Positions 1 through 10,800 of a stretch of DNA of 64,000 nt are shown here, one piece after another. The DNA is from Polychytrium aggregatum. Taxonomy: Eukaryota; Chytridiomycota; Chytridiomycetes; Polychytriales. The position numbers and the translations under genes were made by a program. The DNA is taken from assembly GCF_025602895.1 (NCBI RefSeq), contig NW_026516216.1:901140-965139 (forward strand). The letters run 5' to 3'. Numbering within the stretch: the stretch's first letter is position 1; every line of letters begins with the position of its first letter. Under the pieces are notes generated by a model that saw only the letters and a list, made by a program, of their open reading frames with translations, was not told the origin of the DNA and made no database searches.

Positions 1-650
1 CTCCTGTAAATGTCTCCACGGTAAATCACTCTTCTGCCTTTTGCCATCTTGCCCCCGTCACCATTGCCACCGTTTCCACTGCTCTTGCTTCTTCGTCTTC
101 GCCTCCCGAGCCTGACATCCAACGTCAGCCCTCCCTCGCTGTGACTCTGCTGTGCGGTCCAGAGTCCATACGGGCAACCGCCATGATCGATACCGGCGCG
201 GTTACTTCGTTTATGGACACTGGATTCGCCGCAACCCACGCTCTCCCCACCTTTGCAACTTCTTTCGTCATCACTCTTGCCGATGGTTCTTCGATGGAGT
301 CTAGTCTTGGAGTTTGTGTTTCTATGATCACAGGCATCAGCCACTATGAACAAATCTCGTTCGCGCTGATTCCCTTGGCTTCATACCCGATCATCTTGGG
401 TATGGATTGGATCAAGAAACACAAGCCCTACTTTGACTGGCACCATGACTCTATTTTCTTGCCTTGCACCTCTATCCACAGTTTGGCCTCCCCGTTCTCT
501 CCCGAGCCACAGTCCTCTAGGTCCAGCCCTGCCGAGCCGCCTGCCGAGTCCCCTGCTGAGGTCCCCGCCGAGCCTGCCGTGTCCCTGCCCGAGTCCAAGA
601 TCGTTCCTGCCAAGTCCCCAGCCGAGTCCCCAGCCGAGCCCGAGATCCTC

Positions 651-743
651 CCTGCCTTGCCTCCTGCCGTGCCCAAGCCCAGTCCTGCCTTGCCTCCTGC
701 CGTGCCCAAGCCCAGTCCTGCCTTGCCTCCTGCCGTCCCAAAG
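651..743 (+). repeat. 33-bp tandem repeat coding a Pro-rich linker in F
   Basis: Two exact 33-bp units (651-683, 684-716) and a partial third (717-743) code for PALPPAVPKPS. They sit between protease and RT. In G the equivalent linker holds Ser-Glu repeats instead. Confidence 0.9.
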
Positions 744-1134
744 ACCAAGACCAAGACCCAGTCCCTGCCCAGCGTCAGCCTGATCGGCAGCATCCCCTTC
801 CAGCACGCCGTCCAGAAGGAAGGCCTGGAAGTGTTCCTCTTGGATGCTGCCCGAGTCCTGTCCCTCTGCTCCGTCGACGCTGGAGCCAAGCCCAAGGCCG
901 AGCCCTCTGTCCCCTCCAAGTACTCGTCCTTTGCCAAGGTGTTTTCCAAGTCCGAGGCCGACAAGCTCCCCCAGCACCGCCCTTACGACCACACGATCCC
1001 GTTGGTCGAAGGTGCGTCCCCGTCGTTTGGGCCCGTCTACAACCTCTCCAAGCCGGAGATGGACGCCCTCCACACCTACATCCAAGAGAACTTGTCCAAG
1101 GGTTTCATCCGCCGTTCCGAGTCCCCTGCCAGTG

Positions 1135-1236
1135 CCCCAGTTCGCCGAGTTCGTTTAAGGTGTCTGCATACCAGTCTGGAGGTTGCCGGTTCGAAACCGA
1201 TGCTGACACTGAATTTCGGAAAAGCCCGAGCTGGGG
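1135..1236 (+). other. tRNA-like segment at the F deletion point
   Basis: Where F pol breaks off, a box-A-like stretch (1142-1153, 10 of 12 to the consensus) is followed 46 nt later by a perfect box B, GGTTCGAAACC (1188-1198), which is tRNA-gene spacing. The segment is bounded by near-complementary 10-mers at 1135-1144 and 1227-1236 (9 of 10). I could not fold a convincing anticodon stem, so this may be a tRNA pseudogene, a tRNA-derived SINE piece, or chance. Confidence 0.22.
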
Positions 1237-1294
1237 TGCCGTTCATGTTCCAGTCCTATCGAGCCATTATGGCTGACCTATAAGGGGGAGATAG

Positions 1295-1521
1295 TGTCAT
1301 GAACCGAGTTTCCTTGCCTTGTATCTTGCCTAGTTATCTTGCCTTGTCCTTGAAATGAACTTTGTATTTTTAGTATCCTAAGCCTTGGATCTAGAATAAA
1401 ACTTTGGCTTCACACTTGACACTCTGTGTCCCAGTCCAGTCCCCGCTCCTCTCCCTACGTTCGAGTCTTGCATTAGGACTCTTGCGCACTTCCCTGCTTG
1501 CCCCGTTGTCCAGTCTTGACA
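1295..1521 (+). repeat. F 3' LTR
   Basis: Starts TGTCATGAACC right after the purine tract AAGGGGGAGATAG (1282-1294) and ends CTTGACA. It contains AATAAAA near 1395 as a poly(A) signal. At 227 bp it is short for a gypsy LTR. Confidence 0.75.
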
Positions 1522-1896
1522 CTGTTGGACTTGCCACCTGGAAGCAAGCTCCATCCTGTCTTCCATGTGTCCAAGCTGCGTCGCCACACGACCCGCAGTC
1601 CAGCACAGTTCCCCGACGCCGACGAAGGTGTCCCGGACGACGCACCACTGGAAGACGACCTCGGACAATACTATACTCAAGAATATGAAGTCGAAAGGAT
1701 CGTGAGGCACAAGAAAGTGGCTGATGGGTCACTTCGGTTTTATGTCAAGTGGGTTGGTTACCCACACTCGGGCAACACATGGCAAACACTGGAGGACTTG
1801 TCCCATGCACCCGAGGAGCTGAGTAAATACGGTAAACACCTCGAGGAGCCCCAAATAAAGAGCACACGCAGGGCTCCTCGCAGGAAGCCTTCTTAA
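1522..1896 (+). pseudogene. B0 pol C-terminal fragment with chromodomain
   Basis: Reads LLDLPPGSKLHPVFHVSKL at the integrase C-terminus, then the chromodomain-like part with EYEVERIVRHKK and YVKWVGYPHSGNTWQ, ending at a TAA at 1894-1896. Residues match the B2 copy. It is a fragment only because F interrupts the gene at 1521/1522. In this family chromodomains steer integration to particular chromatin; the target here is unknown. Confidence 0.85.
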
Positions 1897-1905
1897 GTGT
1901 GGGAG

Positions 1906-2214
1906 TGTAGGAGATGGTATCTCCGACGCTGTGCTGCGCGTACTGCGCGTACTGCGCGGCGCAGTGGGTCGTGACCTGTGCTGCGCTTTGCGTTTTCACG
2001 CACCGCAGGCAGGCCACCGCAGGGTATACCTGCGGGTTGCCCCCGTTCCCCCCGTTTGTCTGGAGTTCGGTTTTATCGTGAATAAACGTAAGTGCTCCCC
2101 GAGCTCACCCGTCCGCTAGAGTAGCCTAGCACCGCCCTGTTCTGCCCCGTCCTGTCTTGTCTTGTACCCCCTCCCTCCCCGTCTTGCCCCAACGTCCCAG
2201 TAGTGGACGTTACA
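1906..2214 (+). repeat. B0 3' LTR (309 bp)
   Basis: TGTAGGAGATGG to GGACGTTACA. The first bases form a small inverted repeat (GGAGAT ggt ATCTCC), a GCGCGTACT tandem follows, and AATAAA lies near 2081. No clear TATA box. By eye the same as the B2 LTRs. Confidence 0.92.
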
Positions 2215-5200
2215 CAAGGTCTCCAACTTCAAAGGAGACATCCTGGTGTCGGCGGTCGTAGTACTTCGCCATCACTTGTTGCGCATCCGTGAGCGCGTCG
2301 GCGATCATCTTGTGTCGGACTTGATGATCTTTGACAAAGGCACTTGGTTTGGGAGGCAATCCAGCCGTGGACTCGGTCAGTGTCAAGGAGGTGGGAACAT
2401 CAGGCTGGAATCCGTAGAGCGCCTCAAAGGGGCTCAAGCCAGTTGTGCTCGACTTGGCGGTGTTGTATGCAAACTCTGCATGACTCAGCTGTATGTCCCA
2501 GTCGTCTTGGCTGGTCGAGGCGTATGTCCTCAGGTATTGCTCGAGGGTGCGGATCGTCCGCTCGGACTGTCCATCCGTTTGTTGGTGGTGCGAGGTTGAC
2601 ATGTTCAGCTTGGTGCCGAGATGGTCGAACAGACTTGTCCAAAACAAGGAGGTGAATCGGGGGTCTCGATCACTGACGATGGACTTTGGGAGGCCGTGGT
2701 GCTTGAACACATGCTTGAAGAACAGCAGTGCAAGGTCAGGCGCGGAGCATGTCGTCTGGCACGGCACAAAGTGTGCCATCTTGCTGAACCTGTCGACAAA
2801 GACAGCGATTGCATCGTGGTCCAACTTGGTCGTCGGTAGATGCGTGATGAGATCCATGGACATGCTGGTCCAGGGGCGGTCGGGAACAGGCAGGGGTTGC
2901 AGCAATCCTTGCTCTCGGGTCGTGCGTGACTTGACCATCTTGCAGGTATGGCAGGACTCGATGTACTTCTCGACGGTGCGCTTCATTCCAGGCCAGTATG
3001 CGACTTTGGCCAGTCGGTCGTATGTCTTCTCGACTCCAAAGTGTCCAGCGAGGGGCGAGTCGTGGACCTCTTGGAGCAACTTGGTCTTCAACGACGGAAT
3101 GTCCGGCACACAGACACGGCTGTCCTTCTTCAGGAGGAGCAGGCCATCACGCACTGTGTACTCGGATGATTCGTCGTCCTTGGGGAGCTTAGACACCTTT
3201 CGGAACAGTTCTCCGAACTGTTTGTCGTTGGCGATGTTGTCTCGGACAACATCCAGCATCGTGTTGTCGACACTGACAGTCGACTCGTACAGTGACGCCA
3301 ATTGGTAGTCGGGGCGTCGGGACAGTGCGTCAGGCACCACATTGAGTTTGCCTTTCTGGTATACAACCTCGTAGTTGTACTCGGCGAGGAACTCCATCCA
3401 TCGCGCTTGGCGTCGGCTCAGGTTCTTCTTGGTGTCGAGGTAACGCAGTGACTGGTGGTCCGTCACAATCTTGAAGGGCTTGGCGGTACCGTGGAGGTAC
3501 ACTCGGAACTTCTGCAGCGCGTAGATGATCGCAAGCTGCTCCTTCTCGTGCACGGGATAGTTGATCTCGTGTTGGGACAGTTTGCGCGACTCGAAGGCAA
3601 CGGGCCTTCCCTCCTGCATCAAAACAGCTCCCACCGCAAAGTCGGAGGCGTCGGTGTGCACGGAGACATCCGTGTTCGGGTCGAACACAGCGAGGACAGG
3701 AGCGTTCGTCAAGGCGTGCTTGAGGGTCTCGAACGCTTGGCGTTGTGGGTGGTCCCACACGAAGGGGCACTCTTTGCGGAGTAGGTCTGTGAGTGGACCG
3801 GCAGTGCGCGCCAGATCGGGGATGAATCGGCGGTAGTAGTTGACGAGACCGAGAAACGACTGCACGTCAGAGACGCATGCGAGCGGCGGCCACTCGACCA
3901 CAGACTTGACCTTGGCGGGGTCGACTTCGATTCCTCTTCCTGAGACAACGTGTCCCAGGAACGGGACTTGATTCTTGAAGAACTCACACTTGGACAGTTT
4001 GGCATACAACTTGTGCTCGCGTAGCTTGGCCAGCACGCGGGCGACATGACCTTCATGGGTCGCTTCATCCTTGCTGTACACAAGGATATCATCCAGGTAC
4101 ACGATGACAGAGTTGTCGAGCTCTTGGCGGAACACATCGTTCATCAGCTGCATGAACGTGGCAGGTGCGTTCGTCAATCCGAACGGCAGCACTAGGAACT
4201 CGTACAGTCCGTAGCGAGTCCTGAAGGCGGTCTTGTGGACATCATCCTCGTGGATGCGGATCTGATGGTAGCCTGAGCGGAGGTCTATCTTGCTAAAGAC
4301 CTTTGCTCCACTCAGACGATCCATCAACTCGTCGATCCTGGGCAACGGGTAGGTGTTCTTGATGGTCTGTTTGTTTAGTGCGCGATAGTCGACGCACATC
4401 CTGAGATCACCTTCTTTCTTCTTGACAAAGAGCACTGGTGCACCATACGGTGACTGGCTCGGGCGGATGAACCCATGGGCGAGGAGGTCATCCAACTGGC
4501 GCTTGAGTTCGTCCATCTCCGTCAGCGACAGTTGGTACGTCGGTCTTGACGGAGGCGACGAGCCTGGTTCGATGTCGATGCGATGATCGACGGTGCGTTG
4601 GGGTGGCAGGCATTGTGGCAACTGGTCGGGGAATACGTCCTTGTACTCGTCGAGCAGCTTGGTCACCACAGGCGGGGGACCGGGACCGGCTTGGTCGGTG
4701 TCGTCGACCTCACGCACGACACAGAGGAACGACGTGTCCTTCTTGATCAGCCTCTTGAATTGCATGGCTGAGAGGAGAGGTGGCATGTTGGGTGAGGCCA
4801 TGCCCTGCAGGACAATGTCAGGGCCAACACGGACAGTGCGGCCTTTCCAGTCGACGACTGGAGTCGGCTCGGCACGAGCAAGCCAGCTCATGCCGAGGAT
4901 GGCATCGAACTTGGTGTCGATCACTTGGAACAACAGGACAGGATGGTACTTGGGATGGAGGGCCACTCGCAGGACCACTTGGTGTGTGCACTGCTGCACA
5001 CGATCGTCTGCAAGCGCCACACTCATCGGCGACTTCTTCTTGGTTGCATGTATGTTGAGCTCCTGGAGCAAGCGTCTGCTGACAAAGTTGCAGCTTGCTC
5101 CAGAGTCCACCATCATTCGGACGGTGTGACCTTGGACGGTGGCAGGGAGGTACAGCAGGGACTCTTCATGGTCCTCCTGCACAGCCTCCTGCACCATGAC

Positions 5201-5647
5201 TTGACTTGGGGGAACGGGCGACACTTGGTCTTGGTTGGCTTCATCACGGCCACTCGGACATTTTGGATAGGGTTCGGCCATTGCGGGGGCCTGCGGCGTC
5301 AGCACGCCATTGCACACGACGTCCACGGCTTGCGGACACATGTCGGAAGCATCCGACACACACGACTTGACAGGGGTGAGGGCACAGGCGGTCCTGTCCC
5401 TCAAGGGTTCTTGATTTTCTTTTTTGTTTTGGTTTTCAATTTTGGTTTTCTCTTCACGTTCGTGGAGAGGCAGGCGGCTTGCGCCACCATGCACCTCTCG
5501 CACGACGCACAACACTTGGTTTGTTTCTCCTTCGGGGGAGGGGGCGAGGTGAACTTCCTCTGGAGACGCGTGGACTGCATTGAGCAATCCACGGCGTTGG
5601 TCTCCTACTAGGGCTCCAGAGCCACCTAGTAGGGTCGGCCGTTTCCC
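2215..5647 (-). pseudogene. B1 pol, interrupted by B0
   Basis: About 1,144 codons are open from the slip site at 5641-5647 to the B0 junction. In order: protease [13 protein letters not shown] with YLDDILVYS, RNase [11 protein letters not shown], the integrase zinc region with CHTCK, and the integrase core with [16 protein letters not shown] and HQQTDGQSE. Translation stops matching at FEVGDLV, where B0 begins; the missing chromodomain part is seen in B0 and B2. No internal stop before the junction, so the gene was intact when hit. Translation requires the -1 shift described at the gag end. Confidence 0.88.
5604..5647 (-). promoter_or_regulatory. B1 gag-pol -1 frameshift signal
   Basis: On the minus strand GGGAAAC (5641-5647) lies in gag phase (TCG GGA AAC). 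It is followed after 7 nt by a 9-bp stem with arms 5625-5633 and 5604-5612. The gag stop lies inside the first arm. Same as in B2. Confidence 0.85.
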
Positions 5648-6447
5648 GACTTCATGGGGCACTCCTTGGCCTGGTGTCCCGGTCGGTGACAGAAGAAGCA
5701 GGAACCATGGCGGAGGTCCTCCTGCTTCTGTCTGTCCTTGGGGGAGACAGTGGCAGCTTGCTGGAACCGGGAGCGGGGAGGGCCACGAGCCTCCATGGCG
5801 TTGACGTCAACGTCCATGGGCTCAGGCATGGGTCTTGCGGGCGGGGCCGGGCGAGGCGGACGGGCTGGGACGTGATGAGACCGATGGCCGCCTGCCAGCT
5901 GCGGGTAGAACTGGCGGCCATGGTACTGGACGTTGTCGAGGTTCTCGGCAACGTCCATCATCACGTCCAGGGACTTGCGGGCATCAGGGTTGCTGGCGAT
6001 GTACTCTCTGATCTTGGGCTTGAGGCCCTTCTGGAAGAGGTACATCGCATCAGCAGAGCCCAGCTCCTCAATCTGGGAGGAGAGGTCTTCAAACTCCTCG
6101 ATGTAGCGGGTCACAGAACCACGCTGCACGAGAGAGTATAGCTTGTCACGGGCAATGAGTTCAGCATTGGGGCTGCCGAAGCGGCGACGGAGGCGGTCCT
6201 TGAAGTCGTCAAACACACCTTCGCTCTGCTCGTCGAACCCTTGGCGGCGGTACCAACGGTACGCCTGGTCCTTTAAGCAGAGCTTGGCGGCGACGATGTG
6301 GTGGGTGGGGGCGACTTGGGCAGCATCGAGGTAGTCCTCGAGTTGCTGCAGCCAGTCCTCCACCGAGGAGGAGCGGCTCTTCCCAGTAAACACTGGGGCA
6401 CGGAAGGTCTTGAGGAAGGCTTCCGGAAGTGGGCGGGGGTTGCTCAT
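5626..6447 (-). CDS. gag: B1 Gag
   Basis: 273 codons, ATG at 6447. The retrotransposon Gag domain reads [19 protein letters not shown] early and AYRWYRRQG in the middle. The C-terminal zinc knuckle is [14 protein letters not shown] (C-X2-C-X4-H-X4-C, residues about 250-263). It ends shortly after SGN at the frameshift site. Gag builds the virus-like particle in the cytoplasm and binds element RNA. By eye the same protein as in B2 (14951-15772). The leader between LTR and ATG is 122 nt and starts with the primer site. Confidence 0.92.
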   Translation of the reverse strand: MSNPRPLPEAFLKTFRAPVFTGKSRSSSVEDWLQQLEDYLDAAQVAPTHHIVAAKLCLKDQAYRWYRRQGFDEQSEGVFDDFKDRLRRRFGSPNAELIARDKLYSLVQRGSVTRYIEEFEDLSSQIEELGSADAMYLFQKGLKPKIREYIASNPDARKSLDVMMDVAENLDNVQYHGRQFYPQLAGGHRSHHVPARPPRPAPPARPMPEPMDVDVNAMEARGPPRSRFQQAATVSPKDRQKQEDLRHGSCFFCHRPGHQAKECPMKSGNGRPY

Positions 6448-6569
6448 GGCAGGGGCAGGCTCCAGGGACAGAGAGGAGAGTCGGTCGGCAAGAGAGGCGG
6501 GATCCAGCTTGAGGATCTAGAAAGAGGACAAACAGGACGAAAACAAGACGAGGATTTCCGATGCTACCA

Positions 6570-6878
6570 TGTAACGTCCACTACTGGGACGTTGGGGCAA
6601 GACGGGGAGGGAGGGGGTACAAGACAAGACAGGACGGGGCAGAACAGGGCGGTGCTAGGCTACTCTAGCGGACGGGTGAGCTCGGGGAGCACTTACGTTT
6701 ATTCACGATAAAACCGAACTCCAGACAAACGGGGGGAACGGGGGCAACCCGCAGGTATACCCTGCGGTGGCCTGCCTGCGGTGCGTGAAAACGCAAAGCG
6801 CAGCACAGGTCACGACCCACTGCGCCGCGCAGTACGCGCAGTACGCGCAGCACAGCGTCGGAGATACCATCTCCTACA
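6570..6878 (-). repeat. B1 5' LTR (309 bp)
   Basis: On the plus strand it reads TGTAACGTCC to CCATCTCCTACA, the exact reverse of the B2 LTR by eye. The primer-binding site abuts it at 6557-6569. Confidence 0.93.
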
Positions 6879-7114
6879 CGAGGGCAGGCCGGCAGGGCGA
6901 ACAGGCAGGGCAAACGGGGACGGAACCGAAAGGCGAAACTGGAGCTGAACAGGAGTTTATGGCGGGACGGGAGAGTACAGATGACTTCTCTTGCTGGGTT
7001 CTCGGGGAGCCGGAGAGGCAGCCTTTATATACTGAGGCCCAGCAAGAGACGATTACGCGTGGCTTGGAACCAGCCAACGCACGCCCGATGTGGCGACCAC
7101 ACCGGGTCGTCACA
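6879..7114 (-). repeat. Element D LTR fragment (5' portion)
   Basis: On the minus strand it starts TGTGACGACC at 7114 and holds a TATA box (TATATAAAGG, 7022-7031). It is cut at 6878/6879 by B1. It interrupts C integrase; aggac (7115-7119) would be its target copy. The first 26 bp form a hairpin (arms 7105-7114 and 7089-7098, 9 of 10 paired). The family is not otherwise present in the window, so whether this is a solo LTR or the end of an element is unknown. Confidence 0.6.
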
Positions 7115-7396
7115 AGGACAATCTACTTGGTTAGTGAGTCAACGAAGATTGTTACCGCGTCGAAGGATTATTTGGAGACCGGATCGGCGACGGGCGGGAG
7201 TCCAAGGATAAAGTCCAAGGCAACAGTGTTCATCTTTCTTGTGGGAACCGGGACGCGAGAGTAGTGGCCAAACGCTTTCTGACGTCGGATGTTGGCTCTT
7301 TGACAGATGTCGCACCGGCTGACCCATTCGATGACATCCTTGTTCATCGAAGGCTAGTAGTAGTGATGCGACAGGTTCTTGTACAAGGTGCTCGTC
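7115..7396 (-). pseudogene. C pol fragment: integrase
   Basis: Minus-strand reading gives WVSRCDICQRANIRRQKAFG, TVALDFILGLPPV and TIFVDSL, aligned with A integrase. Three codons are now stops: one replaces W of the HYYWPAM motif, one lies after LPPVADPVSK, and one after DSLTK. Homology ends at the D LTR (7114). A1 splits it from 13117. Confidence 0.8.
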
Positions 7397-7862
7397 TGTC
7401 AGATCACAGGATCAAGAGGAAGTCAAAAGAAGAAGATAGAGAAGGGTTTTATTGATCTTAGCGAGGCTAGGATCTAGAGTCAAGTGTGTCTGGGGTCGAT
7501 GGTGATGACCAGAAACATGAGCGGGCGAAGGCGGGCTATTTATCTGTCTGGCGGTCTCGGAGGCGAAGCCTGCCGCAGCGGGGGCGAAGCAGCGGAGGCG
7601 GCGGGACAGCAGCCAGGCAGCAGCGGCTAACCGGAGAAACATGTGAAAGTCTGACAAATGCTCGGTGGCTGACAAATGCGGGTGACACAGCGTCTGACTA
7701 ATGCATGGTCGATGACAAATGCAGGGAACACAGAGCGGCGTGTGCAACATGAGAGCAAGGAAAAAGGAAAGGCGTCACAGGACAAAGGAAAAAGAAAGTG
7801 TGCGACGCAAACAGTGACACAAGTGCGACGGTGCAGCTAGGCGGGCAGAGGGATCTGTGACA
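7397..7862 (-). repeat. A1 3' LTR
   Basis: TGTCAGATCACAGG to GATCTGTGACA on the plus strand. The polypurine tract (C run on the plus strand, 7864-7871) abuts it on the right. Confidence 0.95.
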
Positions 7863-7897
7863 TCCCCCCCCAGAAAAATTGTGCTCAAGTCAAACCA

Positions 7898-10800
7898 TCA
7901 ATTTTTCGATCCCGAGTTGCGTTGCACTTGTGCTTGGCAAAGGTCGATCAGTGTGTTCATTTCCGGAAGGTTGCGGTTGCGGCTGAGGAAGTCGTGGATG
8001 TCTGCGAGTCCTCCATCTAAGAGTTCGGCCAGTGGTGCCCACGAGTCGTACGATGGGTCGTATCCCTGCCAGCGGAGTAGGAACTCGTGTCGATATCCTG
8101 GCAGTCGACGTCGTCTGTTGATCCTGTGTCCAATGATCGCTTCGAACACTGATTCGTCGTTGTGGTTGGGTCCGGGTTCGTCAAACACAAGTTGTTCAGT
8201 CGATGGTGTGTTGTACGGGACGAGGGCGGAAGCTGGGAGTTCGGTTGTGAATCGGAGGGTCCTCGGGAGTCGAAGTCGATATCCAGTCGTCCCGATCTTC
8301 TCGATGATCTTGAAGGGTCCCAAGTACGGCATCCGCATCTTGGAGGGTGTGACGTCGTCCGTGCTGAAGTGATACGCGGTCGTGTCGATCAGGACTTGGT
8401 CGCCAATGTCGTAGCTGATATCGCGTCGATGTCGGTTGGCGTAGTACAGGGCCCGGTCCTGGGCCTTGCCGATGTTGTCCGAGACCAAGTCCAGAGTCGC
8501 TTGCATCTCCTCGATCGACTGTGCTGCGGGGTTGGACTCGGCGATGATGTCGGTGTTGGCAGGAGTGCGAGGATGCTGACCGTGCATCAGGAAGAAGGGC
8601 GAATGTCCAGTCGATGCTGAGTTGTGTGAGTTGAGCGCGAACTGGATGTACGGCACTTGATCGATCCAGCGGGAGCCGAGGGCCAGAGTCGAACAGCGGA
8701 TGGCCTCGGCGACGGTTGCCACAAAGCGTTCGACTTGTCCGGCGGCCTCGTGGTGGTGGGCAAAGGCGATCCGGAGTTTGGTCTTGAGCAGAGCGTTAAG
8801 TCCTGTCCAGAAGGCCGACCGGAAGCGTGTGTCGTGATCGGAGATGAAAGTGCCGGCGAGTCCAAAGTGCACAAAGACATCGCGGAAGTACTGGCGGGCG
8901 ACGTCTTCGGCCGAGTCGGTCTTGTTGCCAGGAACCAGGACGACGTACTTGGTGAGGGAGTCGACAAAGATCGTGATCGAGTTGAAGGTGCGGCCCGAGA
9001 GTGAGTCCGTGACAGGCGGGAGTCCGAGGATGAAGTCGAGGGCGACAGTGTCCATCTTGCGGGTGGCCACAGGGATCCGGGAGAAGTGACCGTATGCTTG
9101 TTGTCGTCGGATCTTGGCTCGCTGGCAGATGTCGCAGTGCGAGACCCACTCGGCAATGTCCTTGGACATGGCGGGCCAGTAGTAGTGTGTTGAGATGGCC
9201 TTGTAGAGCGTGTTGGTGCCGGGGTGAGCTGCACAGACAGAGTCGTGGTGGTCTTTGATGATCGAGATGCGGAGGTCCTTGCCGGGGATGCAGATGCGGG
9301 TCGAGTCGAAGTAGAGAATCCCGTGTCGAAGTGAGAAGCGGTGCAGCTGTGCCTTCATCCACGGCTTGAGTCCGTCGGTCGAGTTGTCGCGGAGGGCCGA
9401 GATCAGTGCTGACAGGATCGGGTCCGAGCTGTACTGAGTGCGGATGGTGTCCAAGAGATCGTCGGGCGAGGGTCCGAGGTTGACAATCGCGTTAATGATC
9501 GAGACTTGGACGGCCTTGGAGATGGCTGTCGGTGTGCGCGAGAGCACGTCGGCGACCTTGTTCCACGAGCCGGGGATCCACTGGATCTCGAGGTCAAAGT
9601 CCAGCATCGTGTCGATGGCTCGCTGTTGGCGCTTGTTGAGGGTCTTGGAGTCGAGGATGTGCTTGAGCGCCTTCTGGTCGGTGTGGAGGAAGACTTTGCG
9701 GCCGACGAGGTAGTTCTTGAACTTGTCGAGGTGGCGGGTGATCGACAGCAGCTCGCCGTTGTAGGGCGAGTAGTTGAGCTCGGATCCGTGCAGTTTCTGC
9801 GAGTTGAAGGCGATGGGGCGCACTGTGCCGGATCCGTCCATGTCCTGCCCGATCCATCCACCAATCGATGCGCTTGACTCGGACCAGTCGGTGAAGAGGT
9901 GAATGTCCTTGTCCGGGTTGACCATGTGCAGCGACTGAGGCGAGAGCAACTTGAGCTGCTCGAAGGCGGCGATGGCGTTGTCGTCCCAGACGACGGACTT
10001 GGTCGAGTTGGCAGAGCGGGTGGTGATCAGCGTCGAGAGCGGACCGGCGAGGGCAGCGTAGCCAGGGACAAAGCTCATGATGGTGTTGGTCAAGCCGAGG
10101 AAGCTGCGGAGTTCGTGTTCGGTCGTTGGTCGCGGGTAGTTCTTGATGGCGTCGATGCGCGAGGGATGCACTTGGATGCGTCCTTCGCCGATGATGAAGC
10201 CGAGATAGGTGACGGTCGAGTTGAAGAACGAACACTTCTCGGGTCGGATCTTGAAGCCGTGTCGGTGGATCTTGTCGAGGACCAGTTCGATGTGGCGGAT
10301 GTGCTGGTCCTCGTCCTCGGATGCGATCAGGATGTCGTCGATGTAGACAAACACAAAATCGTCGATGTATTCGCGGAAGATGTCGTTCATCGCGGCCTGG
10401 AACACGGAGGGACTGTTGGCGAGGCCGAAGGGCATCACAAGCCACTCAAAGTGGCCGTACTTGGTCCTGAAGGCCGTCTTGGGGGTGTCGGCGTCGGCAA
10501 TGCGGATCTGGTGGAATCCGCGTTGCAAGTCGAGCTTGGAGAAGACACGGCACTTGGACAGGCGGTCGATGATCTCACGCATGTTGGGCAGCGCGGTGCG
10601 GTCCTTGACGGTGATCTTGTTGAGGGCGCGGAAGTCAAAGACGAGTCGGAACTTGTCGCCCTGCTTGACCCAGAAGATCGGTGCGCCGAAGGGCGAGACG
10701 GACTTGCGGATGTGGCCGATTCGGAGCAATCGGTCGAGTTCGTCTTTGAGTCGAGCGAGTTCTTCGGCCGACATTTGGTAGAGCGACGACCAAGTTGGCT

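Larger units (their letters stand above)
3..1283 (+). pseudogene. F pol remnant: protease and start of reverse transcriptase
   Basis: The frame is open from the window edge to a TAA at 1281. The aspartic protease signature IDTGAVTSFMD lies near 190-220, followed by LADGSS, and by PIILGMDWI near 387-413. A proline-rich linker follows (about 480-760). The N-terminal RT motif HRPYDHTIPLVEGASPSFGP leads into LSKGFIRRSESP (about 975-1130). After APV (about 1140) homology to RT stops and the rest of Pol is absent. The same protein is present in longer form in element G (35304-35891 and 41611-43138), which confirms the reading. Not functional as a polymerase or integrase. Confidence 0.82.
1..1521 (+). 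mobile_element. Element F, 3' part of a Ty3/gypsy retrotransposon with an internal deletion
   Basis: Visible parts are the protease and the start of reverse transcriptase, then a short foreign-looking segment, a purine-rich tract at 1281-1294 and a 227-bp LTR. Most of RT and all of RNase H and integrase are missing. The LTR end abuts B-type pol sequence at 1522, so F appears inserted in the B0 element, with ctgtt (1522-1526) as the right-hand target copy. The left end lies outside the window. Confidence 0.8.
1522..2214 (+). mobile_element. Element B0, 3' end (pol C-terminus and LTR)
   Basis: Matches B2 at 25018-25710, the last 375 bp of pol coding plus the 3' LTR. The rest of B0 lies left of F, outside the window. 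Its LTR ends at 2214 inside B1 pol, which runs on the opposite strand; caagg (2215-2219) is the visible target copy. A B element has thus inserted head-on into another copy of its own family. Confidence 0.85.
2215..6878 (-). mobile_element. Element B1 (Ty3/gypsy, chromovirus type), 5' part
   Basis: In minus-strand order: 5' LTR (6570-6878), primer site TGGTAGCATCGGA (6557-6569), gag, then pol until it is cut at 2215 by B0. The 3' remainder lies beyond B0, outside the window. It sits in the D LTR; cgagg (6879-6883) is the flanking base run on the right. Confidence 0.88.

Noticed and set aside
1140-1210. Functional tRNA gene
   Set aside because: No pairing anticodon stem and only about 4 of 7 acceptor pairs; kept as a tRNA-like segment only.
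6767-7264. Open frame crossing the B1 LTR, D LTR and C integrase
   Set aside because: Spans three unrelated elements; the reading is accidental.
7115-7396. RIP signature in C
   Set aside because: Some stops and YIDN fit G-to-A changes, but others (TAC to TAG) do not, and adjacent A and B copies are clean.
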